A stretch of 64,000 bases of DNA from contig NW_005179046.1 in the NCBI RefSeq assembly GCF_000350225.1, positions 62,001 through 126,000 on the forward strand, in the 5' to 3' direction. Below the pieces are notes generated by a model, which did not search any database, was not told where the DNA came from, and saw nothing but the letters and a program-made list of their open reading frames with translations. Positions 49,810-58,266 of the stretch are shown here, in pieces. Both the position numbers and the translations under genes were made by a program. Origin of the DNA: Chondrus crispus. Taxonomy: Eukaryota; Rhodophyta; Florideophyceae; Gigartinales; Gigartinaceae. Within the stretch, counting starts at the first letter, position 1. Each line of letters opens with the position of its first letter.

Positions 49810-50262
49810 ATGTCCCGTCATCACCCAGATTTAATTATGTGCCGCAAACAGCCCGGCATAGTCGTTGGCAAGCTCTGTCAACGCTGTGAGGGGAAATGTG
49901 TCGTATGCGATTCGCTAGTGTCGCAAACGACAGAGGCAAGAATTTGTGACGAGTGCAACTACGGAACTTTCCAGGTAGGACATCTCTCTCTTGACGAAAA
50001 GTCGCTTCGAAACCAAAGAATGATATCAAATCGCAAGGGATCTGACACATTCTCATTCTACGTTTTACTCCCCGATTCTGCATTCAACTTAACTTTCGCG
50101 TAGGGAAAATGCATTGTTTGTGGTGGCACGGGAGTTTCTGATGCATTCTACTGTTTTGAATGTACAGTTCTGGAAAAGGATAGGGACGGTTGCCCGAAAA
50201 TCGTCAACGTTGGCACTGCGAAAATCGACCTTGTCTACGAGAAGAAAAAGTATAAGCGGTAA
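49810..50262 (+). CDS. PHF5A: SF3b subunit PHF5A/Rds3
   Basis: Two exons, 49810-49974 and 50104-50262, in phase 0 across a 129-bp GT-AG intron, give 107 residues. The product begins [20 protein letters not shown] and carries the zinc-coordinating CQRC, CVVC, ICDEC, CIVCGG and YCFEC pairs. It ends in the conserved [12 protein letters not shown] segment and a Lys-rich tail. This is near full length for the family (about 110 residues). The protein is a knotted zinc-finger core of the U2 snRNP SF3b complex, contacting the branch-site adenosine pocket. An intron-poor genome still needs it for the few spliced genes seen here. A decayed copy of its second exon lies at about 50790-50900. Confidence 0.95.
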
Positions 50263-51100
50263 CGAACCCTTCATGGGAGACACCCCCCATCCCAGCAACT
50301 TGTTCGGCGCATTCATGATATTAATCGTGTAAAACAAGATCAAACACTCAGTCCTACCTAGAGTGATATATTCATACTCATCTTTCGGTCTACTCAGCAA
50401 CTATCATACGCCTCCCTGCAGTCGGAGACATCTCTCTAGGCATCTTTCACGGCCATACACGAATTTCGGCTCAAGTTTGGCGAGAATCTCACGCTCCGTG
50501 TGCTGGCCATGCGTATATGTACCGCTGTAGATGTCAAGTCAAGTACCTTTGAACAGAGCTTGAAACGTGGCTGAGTCGGCGTGATGAGTACTGAGAACAG
50601 AATGAACTTGGCACGGAAGTTCAGATGTAGAGAGATCCCGTACTCATAACTGAGCGCATTGTTTATGCGAGAGGTGCAATCTCGGGGAGGGAAAAGAACT
50701 GAGATCATGCCTGTTCTGTAATCACGTGTCTGTTCCCGAGTATTCATATGCATTTCTTCAGCAACAGAGGAGTTGCAGTTGCATATCAGTGTCGTAAGAA
50801 CAGTTCTAGAAGAGGGTAGGGCGTGGAGGTTCAAAAGGCCCCACGTAAGCACCGCGAAAAGTGACCTTGTCTACGGCATGAAGAACAAGAGATAACGGAC
50901 ACCTCCACGGGAGACATCCTCCAACCGAGAACATTTTCAGCGCTTTATCTATTTCCGTAAACAAAATCACGCAGTTAACCCTACTTGCAGAGTCACATAC
51001 CCCTACCCATGTTCCCGTCTACCCAGCAACTGTCATGCGTCCATTTGCAACTAGGGACGCTTCTCTGTGCATGGTTCAAACCTTTTCACATGTTAACATT
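50263..51100. pseudogene. Relic of a tandem duplication of the PHF5A-eRF1 junction
   Basis: On the minus strand, about 50470-50740 is a degraded copy of the 5' part of eRF1: GMISVLFPPRDCTSRINN against [18 protein letters not shown], and FSVLITPTQPRFKLCSKV against [17 protein letters not shown]. On the plus strand, about 50790-50900 is a degraded copy of the end of PHF5A exon 2 (CGAAAA(T/G)TGACCTTGTCTACG-like). The sequence after it, up to the eRF1 stop, parallels that after the real PHF5A stop (GGAGACA, CAGCAACT(A/G)TCAT(A/G)CG). So the intergenic block was duplicated together with parts of both genes, and most of the extra eRF1 copy was then lost. Confidence 0.75.
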
Positions 51101-52426
51101 CTAAGCCAAAAGGTCCTCCCAGTCTTCGTCTTCCTCAGGCTCCTCGAACGCTTCGAAGTTGACCTCATATCGCATTAACCCACCGATACCACCAAAGCCC
51201 TGCACAAATTGTGCACCTTCTTGTGATCGATCGGTGATGAATTCTAGAGTTGTGCCGAAGTCCTTGTAATGCGCGGCCATCCAGTCGACAAAAGGTTCTT
51301 GTTCCCGAGTCTCAAGTTCGACCTTTGTTTCCTGATCAACGAAATGTGACATGTCATTCATTTCCTGCTTGCTCAAGATCTTGATGACCTTTTCATTTGT
51401 CTGTGGATTTTCAAGCTCAAGCCTGGTGTGTTCCATATTCTCCCAAGCAATAAGAATCTCAACAGCACCTTGCTCCAACGCCAACATAGTATCCCTTACG
51501 CCGAAGCAATACTTGTTTGTGTCTTTGGAAATTTCGTCGAAATACCTTTGTACAAGCTTCTTTTCCTGAATAAACTTGACATTGCCAAGTGTCTCTGCTG
51601 AGAGGTCAATGGCCTGGTTGAAGCCATTTTCGCCTCCATAGCTGACATCTACCGTCTTCAAGACCTTGGCCTTCAGCCGCTGGTCAAATAGTTCTGAAGT
51701 ATACAGTTCTGTTTTGAAGTCTGCGGAACCCGCAAGAATAAGACCAGTGACGTTGACCTTTTGACCATCCGGAATGAACTGGGTAACTGCGATTTCTGCT
51801 ACTTTTCGGACAAAGTTATGGCGCTTCTCTAACCGCAGGCGAGCAAAACGCAATGCGGACTGACCTCCGCGACCGTGCTTCTTCGGAAGATCAACGGAAA
51901 ACTTGTGAAGAACGGATCGGGTGTTGCCTGTCAACAAGCCGAACAAAGCACCATTTCCGTCCATTACGATAAAGCCAAACTTCTCGTCAGATTCTAGTAG
52001 ACTCGCCAAAGCCTCTGTGTGGAATTTGTTATCGCACAAATACAGAGAAGTGTTGATGGGCTTAAACGGTTCAAAGTCAACAAGGACCTCACGCTCCTTG
52101 TTCTGGTCGTTCATAATTGTACCACAGTAGATAACGAGTCCGTTGTCAGGTACCTTGGGGTAGAGCTTGAGACGCTGCTGAGTTGAGGTGATGGCACTGA
52201 GAACGGATTGACGGTTGACACGGGACTTGATATTTGAAGCGGTCCCGTACTCGTCACTGAGCATCTTGTTAACGCGGGAGGTTTGATCTCGAGGAGGGAT
52301 AATTAGTGAGATCATGCTTGTTCCGTTACCACGGGCCTGCTCTAGTGCTTTAATGAGCTTCTTGATCTTCCAGACCTGAACGGCGCGATCTCCATCGTCG
52401 TCCTGTGCCTTGTCCTTTTCGCCCAT
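51101..52426 (-). CDS. eRF1: Eukaryotic release factor 1
   Basis: An intronless 441-residue protein, the normal eRF1 length. Stop-codon recognition motifs are canonical: GTASNIKS (NIKS at 65-68) and YLCDNKF (YxCxxxF at 129-135). The GGQ loop that triggers peptidyl-tRNA hydrolysis lies at 187-189 within [20 protein letters not shown]. The C-terminal domain that binds eRF3 follows, ending in an acidic [14 protein letters not shown]. Nothing in the recognition motifs suggests a variant genetic code, which fits TAA, TAG and TGA all ending genes here. It converges with PHF5A. A fragment of it is duplicated downstream at 50470-50740. Confidence 0.97.
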   Translation of the reverse strand: MGEKDKAQDDDGDRAVQVWKIKKLIKALEQARGNGTSMISLIIPPRDQTSRVNKMLSDEYGTASNIKSRVNRQSVLSAITSTQQRLKLYPKVPDNGLVIYCGTIMNDQNKEREVLVDFEPFKPINTSLYLCDNKFHTEALASLLESDEKFGFIVMDGNGALFGLLTGNTRSVLHKFSVDLPKKHGRGGQSALRFARLRLEKRHNFVRKVAEIAVTQFIPDGQKVNVTGLILAGSADFKTELYTSELFDQRLKAKVLKTVDVSYGGENGFNQAIDLSAETLGNVKFIQEKKLVQRYFDEISKDTNKYCFGVRDTMLALEQGAVEILIAWENMEHTRLELENPQTNEKVIKILSKQEMNDMSHFVDQETKVELETREQEPFVDWMAAHYKDFGTTLEFITDRSQEGAQFVQGFGGIGGLMRYEVNFEAFEEPEEDEDWEDLLA

Positions 52427-53585
52427 GATGAGGAGATGTGGGTGTGAGAAAGCGATTGAGAAGGGGGTCCGGCGAGAAGGATGGTAGACGGTGGTGACGT
52501 GGAAGGATGGGGGAAATCAGAGACAATGGACAGGATTTGTGTCGATGGATGCAGGTGCAGACGAGGAGCACAAGGATATGGAAGAATTGGTAGAAGAGTG
52601 AAAACAGGGAAAGGCGTTGCGATATGATTGCGGAAACGGGTAAAGTGGGGGCTCGGGGACAAAGCGGAAGGGCAGGGGCGCTCCAAGATTGGAGGCAAGG
52701 GCGTTGCGTAGTACTTGCGATGTGGTACTCAACAAAGACGGCAACACTCGGTGACCGCGAAGCAAAAGCGGTGTGACGGTGTGTGTGTAAAAGGGGTATC
52801 CGTTGTGTTTGCATTGAAAGGCATCTATCTGTACTGCCGTTCGTGAGGCAAAAAATTGATTTGTAGAGGCGACGGTCGCTTCTTCGAGTGAGAGAGTAGA
52901 TCATACCATATGATTGTGTGATATCTTCCCGAACCAGGGACCATGGAAGTTCCATGAACAGCGATGACAGAGCTGTTCCGTGTCCACGTGGCACTTCCTC
53001 TTTGGCCGCTTTGGCCCGGTTGTTTGCAGAAACGGCAATGATTCGCCGGCTGTGCTGTCCCGTTGTCCTCCGCTACACCATTACAGTAAACGCCTGCCCA
53101 TGTTGTCGACGACGGGCCCGGTCGACGACTGCCGGCCGTTCCCAGCGACTGCCACACTAAATGTATTGCTTTGACACGTGTAAAATACAAAAACGTCATT
53201 CATGATGTGTCCGAGGTGTCTATGTTGACTGATACTGGGATGAGTGCACCGCTGGCGCGGGATACTGTACAACGCTGGGATCCGTTACACGTGTCCGAAA
53301 ATACTGTGCAACGACCGTTCTGCACAAAATACAAGTGTGCCAATTACTGCCTTCTCTCTCTCTTCACTGTCCAACTCTGTGCTGACACCTCGCCCTCACC
53401 ACCTGCTATGCCTCTCTCCCTGCTTCGTCCGGGGGCTTCGTCCCACGCCTGCCCGCATCTCTTTATCACTCACCAAAATTCACTCACCAAAGTCCGCCCA
53501 CCATCCCTCGCCTCGCCACTCTCTCAACAGAAACAGAACCCACTTGCACTCTCACTCCCGCACCCTTCCATCAATACCCTCCCCG
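52427..53585. other. Divergent promoter region between eRF1 and the M20 peptidase
   Basis: Long frames on the minus strand (52350-52994) are composition-driven and match nothing. The peptidase frame is open upstream to 53244, but that part is Ser/Pro-rich and not family-like. Confidence 0.45.
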
Positions 53586-55172
53586 ATGGTAGAAGTCACC
53601 TCTCCTCTGAGCAGGGAAGCCGGCCCTGTCGCGGAGCCGCCCCCCAGACCCCACATGTTCAACGAGGCCCGCAAGCTCATCAACACCAACGCCCACATCT
53701 ATATCGAACGCCTCGCCGAGGCCGTGGCCATCCGTTCCGTCTCCACAGATCTCTCGTGTCGCGATGACTGCTTCGCAATGGCTGATCTTCTCCACCGCTG
53801 GATAGAGGAACTCGGCGGCTCGTCAGACAAAGTCCTGGTCGGCTTCCAAGAGCTCGACGACGGCTCGCGGTACGACCTTCCTCCCGTCATTCTTGCTGAG
53901 TTTTCTGCGGGAAAGCCGCGGCAAAAACCTACCGTTCTCGTCTACGGCCACTATGACGTGCAGCCAGCTGCCGAGGCGGATGGGTGGTCGACGGATCCTT
54001 TCACTCTGTCAGAAGTTGATGGAAAACTGTACGGTCGCGGTAGTACGGATGACAAGGGCCCGATTCTTGCCTGGTTATGGGCGATTGAGATTCATCGAGA
54101 ACTTGAGCTCGAGCTACCAGTGAATGTCAAGTTTTGTCTCGAGGGCATGGAAGAGTCCAATAGCGAATGCCTTGACGATCTTCTCGAGCGCGAGTCGAAG
54201 GGTGGTTTCCTATCCAATGTCGATTATGTGGTCATTACGGACAATTATTGGGTTACCACGGACAAGCCATGTCTGACGTATGGTCTTCGCGGGCTTGCGA
54301 CGTTCCACTGCGAGGTGAAGGCTGGAACACAGACGTTACACTCGGGGGTTTACGGAGGATGCATTGCAGAGCCGATGACTGACGTGATTCAATTGCTGGC
54401 AGCCGTATCGGAATATGGGCATGGGGACATTGGGATTGAGAATTGCGGGCGGAAGTCGGCGACGCCTATAACGGAAGCAGAGACAGAATTGTACAAAGGG
54501 ATTACTTTTGACGCAGAAGCATTTCGACACGAGGCAGGGGATGTGCCAGCGTTATTGGGAGAGAATGAGAAGGAAGTTTTGATGAACCGGTGGCGATATC
54601 CGTCGCTGTCGATTCACGGAATCGAGGGCGGGTACTCTGGGGAAGGGTTTAAGACGGTGATCCCGGGGGCGGCGACGGGTAAATTTTCGATTCGACTAGT
54701 GCCCGGACAGGACGGAAAGGCGGTAGAGGAGTCGGTGAAGGCAGTGCTGGAAAAGCGATTTGCGGAATTGAAATCAGCAAACAAAATGACTGTGACGTCG
54801 ACGTCGTCCAAGGCATGGCTGGCCGACCCGCGGTGTCCGCTGTACCAGAGTGGGGCGGCGGCACTATTGAAGGTTTATGGGGTGAAACCGGATCTGACGC
54901 GGGAGGGAGGGAGCATTCCGGTGGCTGGGTTGCTACAGGAAAAGCTCGGGGTGGAGACGATGCTACTTCCGTTGGGGCAGAGCGATGATGGGGCGCATTC
55001 TGAGAATGAGAAGATGAGCAAGAGGAATTACTTGCAGGGAGTGCAAGTGCTGTTCACGTTTCTGGGAGAAATTGCACGGGCGCACGAGGAGCGAGGTGAT
55101 ATGCCTAACGGGACACCGAAGAGGAAAGGAACTCTGGGTCGCCTGAAAGACATTTGGTACGGACTGTCGTGA
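53586..55172 (+). CDS. M20-family metallodipeptidase (CNDP2/Dug1-like)
   Basis: An intronless frame of 528 residues from the ATG at 53586. Di-metal ligands are visible in order: His and Asp in VYGHYDVQPA, the bridging Asp in RGSTDDKGP, Glu-Glu in CLEGMEESNS, Asp in VVITDNYW and His in DDGAHSENEKMSKRN. The lid domain begins near LRGLATFHCEVKAG. The family hydrolyses Xaa-Cys-Gly and other dipeptides in the cytosol and takes part in glutathione turnover. The C-terminal 25 residues beyond the catalytic domain are basic. An upstream in-frame extension exists but no family match supports it. A GTAC-rich cluster begins about 35 bases after the stop. Confidence 0.93.
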   Translation: MVEVTSPLSREAGPVAEPPPRPHMFNEARKLINTNAHIYIERLAEAVAIRSVSTDLSCRDDCFAMADLLHRWIEELGGSSDKVLVGFQELDDGSRYDLPPVILAEFSAGKPRQKPTVLVYGHYDVQPAAEADGWSTDPFTLSEVDGKLYGRGSTDDKGPILAWLWAIEIHRELELELPVNVKFCLEGMEESNSECLDDLLERESKGGFLSNVDYVVITDNYWVTTDKPCLTYGLRGLATFHCEVKAGTQTLHSGVYGGCIAEPMTDVIQLLAAVSEYGHGDIGIENCGRKSATPITEAETELYKGITFDAEAFRHEAGDVPALLGENEKEVLMNRWRYPSLSIHGIEGGYSGEGFKTVIPGAATGKFSIRLVPGQDGKAVEESVKAVLEKRFAELKSANKMTVTSTSSKAWLADPRCPLYQSGAAALLKVYGVKPDLTREGGSIPVAGLLQEKLGVETMLLPLGQSDDGAHSENEKMSKRNYLQGVQVLFTFLGEIARAHEERGDMPNGTPKRKGTLGRLKDIWYGLS

Positions 55173-55207
55173 GTGCGGAGGCGAGACTGAGATTTTTGCG
55201 ACAGTAA

Positions 55208-55264
55208 ATTACCCTTGGGTACAGTGCAGTCAGTACCTTCGTACCCTTTTCCGAAGAGTGTACA
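55208..55264. repeat. GTAC-rich motif cluster downstream of the dipeptidase
   Basis: Contains ACCCTTGGGTACAGTGCAG, then GTACCTTCGTACCC and GTGTACAGT, with the same core as the foldback at 8221. Confidence 0.7.
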
Positions 55265-55269
55265 GTGGT

Positions 55270-55314
55270 GCAGGCGGCGCAGGCGGCGCAGGCGGCGCAG
55301 GCGGCGCAGGCGGC
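55270..55314 (+). repeat. 9-bp tandem repeat, five units
   Basis: GCAGGCGGC is repeated five times without variation, then decays to GGGC. Confidence 0.95.
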
Positions 55315-55517
55315 GGGCAAAACACGGCCAGAGAGATACACTAGAGTACAAGTACAGTAGTTGTGCTACAACTGTAATGTCCGCGGTTTGGGTGGCTAAA
55401 AAACATTAGTTTTGAATATTGTTTCTCCTTTTCTCTGCTTTTTTTAGCGAAATGCGGCTGAGGAGGATAGCTTACAGTATATGAGCGTAGCGTTGATCAT
55501 GCTGAGACACCCACCAT

Positions 55518-55745
55518 TGTGGTTCCATCCAGGTAGTACAGTACAACATCAGGAGATAAGGCACAGCCTATACGGCACGCCAGTCATCACATCATGAAGC
55601 CGGCCGCCAGACGCTCTCCCTGTTGTATGATACCATTAAGTACTAATGGCTCCCCCCTCACCGTAAACGGCGACGGAGAGAGCTATGGCAATTTTCTTCC
55701 TCCATCACACTCCCCAATCCCCACGGAAGGGAGCCATCGGGGTTG
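55518..55745 (+). mobile_element. Solo LTR-like fragment, Copia-related
   Basis: Begins TGTGGTTCCATCCAGG and holds GATAAGGCACAGCCTATACG then GCACGCCAG, almost the same as the minus-strand fragment at 13034-13172. The later part carries an inserted or expanded segment with an inverted pair (AATGGCTCCC and GGGAGCCATC). The two fragments share CCCCACGGAAGGGAGCCATC near their ends. Without internal region; the exact 3' end is unclear. Confidence 0.5.
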
Positions 55746-56045
55746 TTGAAACCAGTATGAAACAGTATGGCATTTGTTGTTTGGAACCGCCAAGCCTCGT
55801 CTCTCCCAGCGCCTTACTGTAGCTGCCACCCTCGCCCGCATGCCTTATCCCGGCTCGACCCTATCATGCCCGACTCAAATGTGTGAGTCTGTAAAGCCCG
55901 TCCTGCGGTATACTGTAGCATCGGCCCCCCTGAAAGTTAGAAAAATAAAAGCAGAGGCACTGTAAAGCAACATGCGAGATTTTGTCGAGCTCACGCCGCC
56001 CTTTGCGTTGAGCCACAAGCGGCTCAAAATATCACACCAACGAAA
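55746..56045. other. Promoter region of the ferrochelatase gene
   Basis: About 300 bases with no recognised gene, C-rich at the end. Confidence 0.4.
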
Positions 56046-57458
56046 ATGCCCACCAGTGCAAAACCCCCGCCCATCCCCCCACCCATCCCCCCACCCCTAT
56101 GCTCACAGAACTCATCAGCCACATCCACCATGTCGCCCCGATCTCCTCCCCCACCGTCCTTGTCCCCCTCTCTCCGTAACTTGCCCGCCATGGCCTTCTT
56201 ACCCACCCCGCCGCTCGCCCTCCGCCCCGTCTCCTCCTTCACCCGCACCCGCACCCGCACCCTCTCCCCCCGCCGCCCCAACCGCCGCCCCCTTCTCACA
56301 CCCCCGCGCGCCACCGCGGCCGCCACCCCGTCCTCCACCACCGTCACCCCCGCCCCGCTCGAGTCCCAGGCAGAGCTCGCCCCGGAGGTCTCCCCGCCCT
56401 TCCGCGGACGAACCGGCATCCTGCTCGTCAACATCGGCACCCCAGCCTCGCTCTCCGTTTCGGACGTCCGCGAGTATCTCCGCCAGTTCCTAGGCGATCC
56501 GCGCGTCGTCGACCTCAACCCCTTCCTCAAATGGTTCGTCCTCAACCTCTTCATCCTGCCCAAGCGCCCGGCAGAGTCCGCCGAGGCCTACGCCTCCATC
56601 TGGGACGACGAACGCGGCTCCCCGCTCCTCTTCCACTCGCAGGACTTTGCCGAGAAGCTCGCCGCCCGCCTCGGCGAAAAGTATGACGTCGCCATCGGCA
56701 TGCAGTACTGTGAGCCCAACGTCTACACCGTCATGGAAGACTTCCGCGCCAGAGGCGTCGACAGAGTCATTGTCGTCCCCATGTACCCGCAGTATGCCAG
56801 CTCCTCCACGGGAGCAGCGATCGAAATTGTGTACAAAGCCGCCGCAAAAGTCTACTCCACGCCCTACCTGCACACGGTCCCGGCCTTCTTCGACCATCCC
56901 GCCTACGTCAACTCGTACGCCTCTATTATTCGCGACGTCATTGGCGTCGGGTGCAAAAAATATGACCACTTGCTCATGTCCTTCCACGGCGTCCCGCAAC
57001 AGCACTGTGAACTTACAGACGAAACCGGCCTGCTGTGCCAAAAACAGGAGAACTGCTGCTCCTCCATCGTCCAGGCCAACCGCAATTGCTACCGCGCCCA
57101 GAGCTTCGCCTCGGCCCGCCGCATCGCCGCCGCGTGCGAGATCCCAGACGGCAAGTACTCCATCGCCTTCCAGTCGAGGTTGTCGGCTGCGGGGCCCGTC
57201 TGGATCCAACCGTACACCGATTTTGAACTGGTCAAATTGGCCAAGGCCGGCGTCAAGAGACTAGCGGTCGTCGTCCCCTCGTTCACAGCCGATTGCCTGG
57301 AGACTCTGGAGGAAATTGGCATCCGCGGCAAGGAAGACTTCATTGAGGCGGGCGGCGAGAGTCTAGACTTGATCCCATGTCTCAATTCCTCCGACGTTTG
57401 GACAGAGGGTATGTTGCAGATTTTGAAGGACTCTTGCCCGATGGAAACTTTTGACTGA
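56046..57458 (+). CDS. hemH: Ferrochelatase, probably plastid-targeted
   Basis: An intronless frame of 470 residues. The chelatase domain begins near residue 118 (GRTGILLVNIGTPAS) and contains FLGDPRVVD, the metal-site His in SFHGVPQQHC, FQSRLSAAGPVWIQPYT and the closing VVVPSFTADCLETLEEI. The enzyme inserts iron into protoporphyrin IX, the last step of haem synthesis. The first 115 residues are Pro/Ser/Thr/Arg-rich and acid-poor, like a transit peptide. Three in-frame ATGs (56046, 56130, 56190) are possible; the third gives MAFLP, whose early Phe suits red-algal plastid import. The motif style (FQSR...WIQPYT, DCLETLEEI) resembles proteobacterial enzymes more than cyanobacterial ones, and there is no C-terminal chlorophyll-binding helix. 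Confidence 0.93.
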   Translation: MPTSAKPPPIPPPIPPPLCSQNSSATSTMSPRSPPPPSLSPSLRNLPAMAFLPTPPLALRPVSSFTRTRTRTLSPRRPNRRPLLTPPRATAAATPSSTTVTPAPLESQAELAPEVSPPFRGRTGILLVNIGTPASLSVSDVREYLRQFLGDPRVVDLNPFLKWFVLNLFILPKRPAESAEAYASIWDDERGSPLLFHSQDFAEKLAARLGEKYDVAIGMQYCEPNVYTVMEDFRARGVDRVIVVPMYPQYASSSTGAAIEIVYKAAAKVYSTPYLHTVPAFFDHPAYVNSYASIIRDVIGVGCKKYDHLLMSFHGVPQQHCELTDETGLLCQKQENCCSSIVQANRNCYRAQSFASARRIAAACEIPDGKYSIAFQSRLSAAGPVWIQPYTDFELVKLAKAGVKRLAVVVPSFTADCLETLEEIGIRGKEDFIEAGGESLDLIPCLNSSDVWTEGMLQILKDSCPMETFD

Positions 57459-58266
57459 GGTACAGTACAGTATACCGTACGCTACGTATGTAGAGGACCT
57501 GCCGATTTGTTCAAGTGTGCAAAGGTAGAACGAGCGAGGCGGTTCGACTAGTTGGCGATAAAACTGCTAGAGTCTTTCACGAACAAAAACGGGGTACTGT
57601 AGTAGGTTAATTTCCATTTTCACGACTTTGCCCGGCATGGTCGCACGCGACCGGGAAGACTGCAACCTACTACTTGTGCAGACATGCCCGATCACGGATT
57701 TCAGGCTTGGTTGAGAGGCGCGGGGATACAGCTACGTTTATATATTCTGAGAACATGAGCGTTAGTCCCCGTACGGTAGTATACACCGTATAGGATCTAC
57801 TGTACGGGCGATGAGACACCAAGGAGAAGGCAAACGGCATTGTTCTCCAGAAGGAATGGCCGAAGCAGACCAAGGAGAAGGAGAAGGCAAACACCATTGT
57901 TCTCCAGAAGGAAGGGCCGAAGCAGAAGCATCGCTGTTCAATAAAAATGATTTCGCCGATTTTTTCGTTGGTCACAATAAAAATCTCATTTTCTTACGTC
58001 ACAACAGTGTACCCTGTATGATACAGCGCATGGTCAGACAACACAAGCCCCGATTTCTGCTTACAATTTCCTTTGAGGGAGCACCCAATCATCATCATCA
58101 TACATAGTCAACCCTTACCTCCAGGAGCCTCCTTTCAACCCAAACTGCTCACTCCTGTTCCGCTCAGCTACGACTTTCGAGAAAACAAAATCAACTCGCA
58201 CATCTCCTCAGCAGCTCCTCAGCATTACAACTGCATCAACCTCTCATCCACACCGCAAACTCTGTC
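57459..58266. other. Intergenic between ferrochelatase and the SM protein gene
   Basis: Starts one base after the ferrochelatase stop with GGTACAGTACAGTATACCGTAC, another GTAC motif, and contains the duplicated stretch at 57821-57927. No gene recognised. Confidence 0.5.
57821..57927 (+). repeat. Tandem duplication of about 51 bp
   Basis: AAGGAGAAGGCAAAC, then CATTGTTCTCCAGAAGGAA and GGCCGAAGCAGA, is repeated once. The second unit carries an extra GAGAAG hexamer and a few substitutions. Confidence 0.85.

Noticed and set aside
51101-52426. Possible variant genetic code suggested by several in-frame stops in transposon genes
   Set aside because: The eRF1 recognition motifs are standard and host genes read through without internal stops; the stops are element decay.
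52350-52994. 214-residue minus-strand frame upstream of eRF1
   Set aside because: Overlaps the eRF1 start in another frame and is Ser/Pro/His-rich without motifs; probably leader.
56490-57209. 239-residue minus-strand frame opposite ferrochelatase
   Set aside because: Antisense shadow of a strongly GC-rich coding strand.
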